Assembly: GCA_020746835.1 (NCBI GenBank)
Contig: JAGPNK010000003.1
Span: 2,666,001 to 2,730,000, forward strand
Direction of reading: 5' to 3'
DNA: 64,000 nt
Origin: Stachybotrys elegans
Lineage: Eukaryota; Ascomycota; Sordariomycetes; Hypocreales; Stachybotryaceae
The translations under genes and the position numbers were made by a program. Numbering within the stretch: position 1 is the first letter of the stretch; each line of letters opens with the position of its first letter. The notes under the pieces were generated by a model. It saw only the letters and a program-made list of their open reading frames with translations. It was not told where the DNA came from and searched no databases. Of this stretch, positions 59,706 to 64,000 are shown piece by piece.

Positions 59706-61453
59706 ATGGCTCCCGCGTCACCCAAGGCCAAGGCCTACCCGCTCATGTCTCGAGGCGACATCGAGGCCCTCATCGCCAGCGGCAGGAAGCTGATCATCGT
59801 GGATCAATATGTCCTCAAGGTCGACCCTTTCGTCAGCTATCACCCGGGCGGCGAGAAAGCTATCGAACACATGATTGGCAGGGATGCCACCGACGAGGTT
59901 ACGGTGTACGTCGTTGCCATGTTGCAATGTGTAATGAATGAAGCAATTGTGTTGCTAATCCTTTCCCGTGCGCCAGGCTCCATTCACCCGAGGCGAAAGA
60001 GATGATGCTACGCTATCGTGTTGGAAAGATTGAGGGTCGATGGACCAACTTCCTTCCTCCCATCCAGGGGGGCGTTTTCCGAACCGCCGAGCAGATTGCC
60101 GAGCGAACAGACGATAGCGACAGCGACAAAGATGTAAATTCGTCCACTTCGGCCTCGAGGGAACCCTCTCCCCTGTTCGACGAGACGCACGATCAAGGAG
60201 CCAGACAACGCCGTACCGCGGCCGGCTCGACCCAGTCCGTATCATCTGAATCGGCGGCCGAGGAGGAGATGGATGGTATGTCGTATCTGGACAGCATCAC
60301 CCGAGAGCACATCAAGCTGGACCTCGACATGTACCCCGACGTGGACTTGGCGACCCAGGATCATATCATCGCCAAATACCGCGAGCTCCATGACAAGATT
60401 AAGGCAGCCGGACTCTACGAATGCAACTACTGGGCCTATGCAGTTGAGTGCTGCCGCTATGTCGCTTGCTTCGTCACCTCAATGACTTGCCTCTATTTTG
60501 GACGATACTTTCTGAGTGCTGTTGCGCTTGGATGCTTGTGGCACCAGCTAGTCTTCACCGCGCATGATGCTGGGCATATGGGCATCACCCACAATTTCCA
60601 GATCGATTCCATACTCGGCATCTTCATTGCCAACTTCATGGGTGGGCTGTCGATGGGCTGGTGGAAAAGAAGCCACAACATCCACCACATTGTCACGAAT
60701 GCCCCTGAGCACGACCCGGATATCGAGCATCTCCCATTCTTCGCCATCAGCCATCGTCTGCTAGGTAACCTGCGATCTACCTACTACGACCGTGTCATGA
60801 AGTATGATGCCATGGCCAAGTTCATGATGAGAATCCAGGCGTGGACTTACTACCCCATTCTGTCATTGGCCCGCTTCAATCTTACCTTCCTTTCGATGGA
60901 CTACATCATTGCCCACAGGGGTCCCAGGAAGGGGCCAGCCGCTTGGCATTGGTGGCTCGAAATTGCCGGCATCGTCTTCTTTTGGACGTGGTACGGCTAC
61001 GGCATCTTGTACCGCACCATCCCTGACAACTGGTCTCGCTTCGTCTTCCTCTTCATCACCAACTTTGTGCCGTCGCCGCTTCATCTGCAGATTGTGCTGT
61101 CACACTTTGCCATGAGCACCGCCGATCTTGGCCCCAACGAGTCTTTCCCGCAGAAGATGCTGCGCACAACAATGGACATTGATTGCCCTGAATGGCTGGA
61201 CTTTATTCACGGCGGCCTGCAGTTCCAGGCTATTCACCATCTTTATCCTCGCATCCCTCGCCATAATCTCCGCGCCACACGGAAGCTGGTGCAGCAGTTT
61301 TGCGACGAAGTTGGCATACCGTATGCCTTGTACGGATTCACCAATAGCAACAAGAAGGTGCTTGGCACACTCTCTGAGGTGTCGAGGCAGGCCGCGATCC
61401 TTGCCAAATGTCAGCGGACAATCGTGAAAGAAGGCGTTGGACGACATCATTGA
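59706..61453 (+). CDS. Delta-8 sphingolipid desaturase with N-terminal cytochrome b5
   Basis: ER-membrane enzyme that puts the C8 double bond into the sphingoid base of fungal glucosylceramides. Two exons (59706-59905, 59977-61453) with a 71-nt intron in phase 2 give 558 residues. The cytochrome b5 domain has the heme ligand motif HPGG (46-49). An acidic Ser-rich insert (about 105-165) links it to the desaturase domain. The three histidine boxes are complete: HDAGH (263-267), HNIHH (300-304) and QAIHH (484-488); the Gln in box 3 is typical of front-end desaturases fused to b5. Several membrane segments surround the boxes. Delta-6 acyl desaturases share the layout, but this form fits the fungal delta-8 sphingolipid group. 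Confidence 0.9.
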
Positions 61454-62563
61454 GTCAACTAGGTAGCCGCAGCTGATAATCCGAACTATTCATTTCCCCT
61501 CATTTGAGATGGATACCTGCCTGCGTCGGTATATTGTTTGCTGATGTGCACTGTGAGGCGCGTTGTTCTCTGGGACCTTTCATAGTAAGTACATATGCAG
61601 CCCGTGTTTTGAACCATGTAAGTTAGTGGTACGCCTCAAGTGGGAACAGCCATGTCTCGGTCACCAGCAGGGGCATGGGACCTCTCAATCGACCCATCAT
61701 CGCGACGAAGTACTGGTCAGATTTCTAACAGACGGGTTTGCAGCGGGAAACGATGTGGGAGCTACCACGCTCCATCCCGAACCTAGATCCCGAGTCAATG
61801 GCTGGCGGCAATTCAGCTGTCAGCTTCGTCCTGTTGAGGAAGGTAGGAAGGCAGAGACAGGAGAGTTACCTTCTCGCTGGGTCGCTTGCAAAGAGTGCTG
61901 GGGTTTCGATCGTACTCGATGGCCAACGGGCAAACCGACCTGGTTGTCTATTTTGCTTTTTCCTCCGCCCTTGACCGTCAGCTCGCCCCACGCCAATATC
62001 GACGAGCACTGCTGAGGGCCCGGGCGTATGCAATGATGTCGCCAGAATAAGCAATCACGAGGATGGGATGGACAACTCGGGTAGTGATGATCGTGGCCAC
62101 GGCCGCCATGGTGAACTTTGGTTAGCATGACCAACAGGATCCGAGACATTCACACTCACGAGGTTCCCTTGCATATACCCGGCAGTCAGCTCGGCCGGGT
62201 ACCATGTTCAAGAATGCTTCGTTGCGAGTCAAGGCACCAAGTTGCCCATGGATGCTGAATTACGAATATGTGACGAGGGGTACGACCAGATCCTGACCAA
62301 GGCACCCGAACAAGCAAGGTTCTATACTACCATCTTACGAGAATGCTATGACTAGTGCTATTCCAGAGGCCAGAGAATGGCCCATTCGCTGCCAGAGGAA
62401 GGCTGCTTCCCGAGCATATAAAGAGGAGCAAACTCCTCTACTATGGTGGCATATTGGGCTTCCAACTTTCTCTCACATCTGCTGCAGATACTAGCCAAAG
62501 TTTATTTCTTTCCGCATTACGCCCAGACACAATCTTTCGGCGCGTAGTAGAAACAATATTACA
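61454..62563. other. Intergenic region and promoter of the 55-residue protein gene
   Basis: Desaturase 3' flank, then sequence without a supportable gene. A TATAAAG element at 62417-62423, about 145 bases before the next ATG, is its likely core promoter. Confidence 0.5.
62417..62423 (+). promoter_or_regulatory. TATA box of the 55-residue protein gene
   Basis: TATAAAG followed by an A/G-rich and then a C/T-rich stretch, a usual layout before a fungal transcription start. The spacing leaves a leader of about 110 bases. Confidence 0.45.
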
Positions 62564-62796
62564 ATGGACGAGGCTGCTGCTGCGAGAATTCGAAAAGCTA
62601 GAGGTGACAAGGTACGATGGGCACATCTTCCAGAGGCCGCTTGCACATCCACTTACAAGTTCCCCAACAACTCCAGGACGGGTTCGCAAAGAGAGCGACC
62701 GAGGCAGCGCGCCGGAACAGAGAGAGCAAGGATGGGAAGGATGGAAAGGATAAAGGTGGTGGGGGCGGCGAGTCTAAAGGGGGAGACAGAGGATAA
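62564..62796 (+). CDS. Small charged two-exon protein, unknown function
   Basis: Two exons (62564-62611, 62677-62796) with a 65-nt GTACGA..CCAG intron in phase 0 give 55 residues. Exon 1 reads MDEAAAARIRKARGDK. Exon 2 continues DGFAKRATEAARRNRE, then turns into Lys/Asp/Gly repeats (KDGKDGKDK) and a Gly-rich end. It has the look of a small hydrophilic, probably helical-then-disordered protein. I recall similar AARI..ARG..FAKRA small proteins in other fungi but cannot name a family. A TATA box lies at the expected distance. Reading through the intron gives a longer, unrelated frame to 62956, which I regard as false. Confidence 0.6.
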
Positions 62797-64000
62797 TGGG
62801 CAACGGGACTCGGCAGTCATAACACGGAGTACACGGGGAGGCGGAGGGATGAGCAAGAGGACCGAGAACTACGGTACAACTAGCGAAGGCGCTTGGACGG
62901 GATTTCCCTTCTTTTCATCTTCATGTTTCCTTTTGCTGCCGCCAATCTTCCTATAGCATGTCTCTGGTATGGAGCTGAACCTCGGCACCCTCGCAGGAGT
63001 CAGCAGGACTTTTGTTCTCCTGCGATTCATAGGAGCGACGGCGAATTCCGAATACACACCGTCGGTTGTTCATGGCAATTTGAGTGAGTAGTAGCGAGGC
63101 CGCCTGTAGCAGAGGTCGGCAGAGGTAGTCACATTGGATGATTGGCTCTGCCGTGCAGATGATCTACAGAGGGCCTCTGCATGTGCATTTCGGAGTATCC
63201 GCATAAAGAATAAGTTAATCGAACGATAAAACGGCAAAGAAAGATAAGGGAAAGGAGCATGGATGGAGCAGCCAGGCCGTGTGGCATGGGTGGTCATGGC
63301 CATAATTATTCCCCAGTATAGGCATCTTGGTGAGCAAGAGGTGGTGAGGCGAGGCTATGATAACGAGAACTGCAACGCTCTTCGTGCTCCGGAGTTCTCC
63401 GTAGATTTCTCATGGGTCAAAAGCTAAAAAACTGTCGGCGGCAAGATGATGAAGAAGTAAGGCATCACGGGATGCGGCTGACATGGCAGATTCCGGAAAC
63501 GCATGTTTACTGAGTTGGACGAACCAGGCACACCACCAATGATATGGGGGAGCACAATGCCCCATGCGGCGGCATGGCATGGCTGACGCGGGATGAAAAG
63601 GCCTAGACTCAGGAGAGGTGAAACGTCGACGTCATGGTGCGTGACGCTGTCGATATGTACATTGGAACTGACATCCTGCCTTGTAGTAGCTATAAAAGGA
63701 CTACTAACTTCGTAGGTACTTGGCGTATAGTCTTGCTCAAAGGTATAGATGAGTAGAGAGTCAATAAGTATTTCATAGGACGAAGTTGTGCCTTCTATCA
63801 TAGTAGCTCACGCTACAGGTAAAGCACTGTCCACTGAGGCGTTTCGCCAGTTGGGTTGAGTCGAGGCAGCTACTTGTCATGTGGGCGCTCGCGGTATCCA
63901 CACATGAATTCTGCACCCCAAGGCAGGCACCAGCCGCTACAAGATACCTGCTGTGTGTGCGCTACGCGTACCGATAGGAAGTACCCACCATAGAAAGGTA
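62797..64000. other. Right-edge intergenic region
   Basis: No supportable gene. A minus-strand frame with a true ATG at 63801 (to 63424) has no recognisable motif. A plus-strand TATAAAAGG at 63691-63699 could be a promoter element for a gene beyond the right edge. Confidence 0.4.

Overview
The window is nuclear DNA from a filamentous ascomycete, most likely a Sordariomycete and plausibly of the order Hypocreales. The signs are short GT..AG introns (mostly 45-110 nt), GC-rich third codon positions that leave long open frames on the antisense strand, a Fus3/Kss1-type MAP kinase of the Pmk1/Fmk1 class at exactly 356 codons, a fungal Zn(II)2Cys6 regulator, and a fungal cytochrome b5-fused sphingolipid desaturase. 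I see no rRNA, tRNA, CRISPR array, transposon ORF or secondary-metabolite cluster. The species cannot be read from the sequence alone.

Layout, left to right: NAA30 (NatC acetyltransferase, +) converges on a DUF1917 protein (-). DPH7 (diphthamide pathway, +) and a ten-exon exportin-5/Msn5 gene (+) follow. After a 3.2 kb gene-free stretch come a Zn2Cys6 regulator (+) and a small membrane protein (-). A weak candidate gene (-, 18.2-18.9 kb) precedes SEC24 (+). The Pmk1-type MAPK (+) has a long pyrimidine-rich leader. OXR1 (+) converges on HEM4 (-), and HEM4 is head-to-head with ERV1 (+). Next are pyruvate decarboxylase (+), TAN1 (+) converging on an ecdysoneless/SGT1 protein (-), then SMC6 (+) converging on COQ9 (-). 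A 5.4 kb gap leads to a Gbp2/Hrb1-like three-RRM protein (+), whose gene has a 4-nt first coding exon, a 26-nt exon and an 8-nt microexon. SRP14 (-) is head-to-head with SGD1/NOM1 (+). The right end carries LPD1 (+), a delta-8 sphingolipid desaturase (+) and a 55-residue two-exon protein (+).

The genes are mostly conserved housekeeping genes and do not form one pathway. Several act on translation or RNA (NAA30, DPH7, TAN1, SRP14, SGD1, the Gbp2-like protein). Others are mitochondrial (ERV1, COQ9, LPD1) or trafficking genes (SEC24, exportin-5). Gene models were assembled by hand from open frames, splice consensus and reading-phase continuity. I found no convincing new multi-gene system. The most interesting items are the splicing architecture of the Gbp2-like gene, the hidden 55-residue gene, and the phase-consistent unknown open frames at 18.2-18.9 kb.
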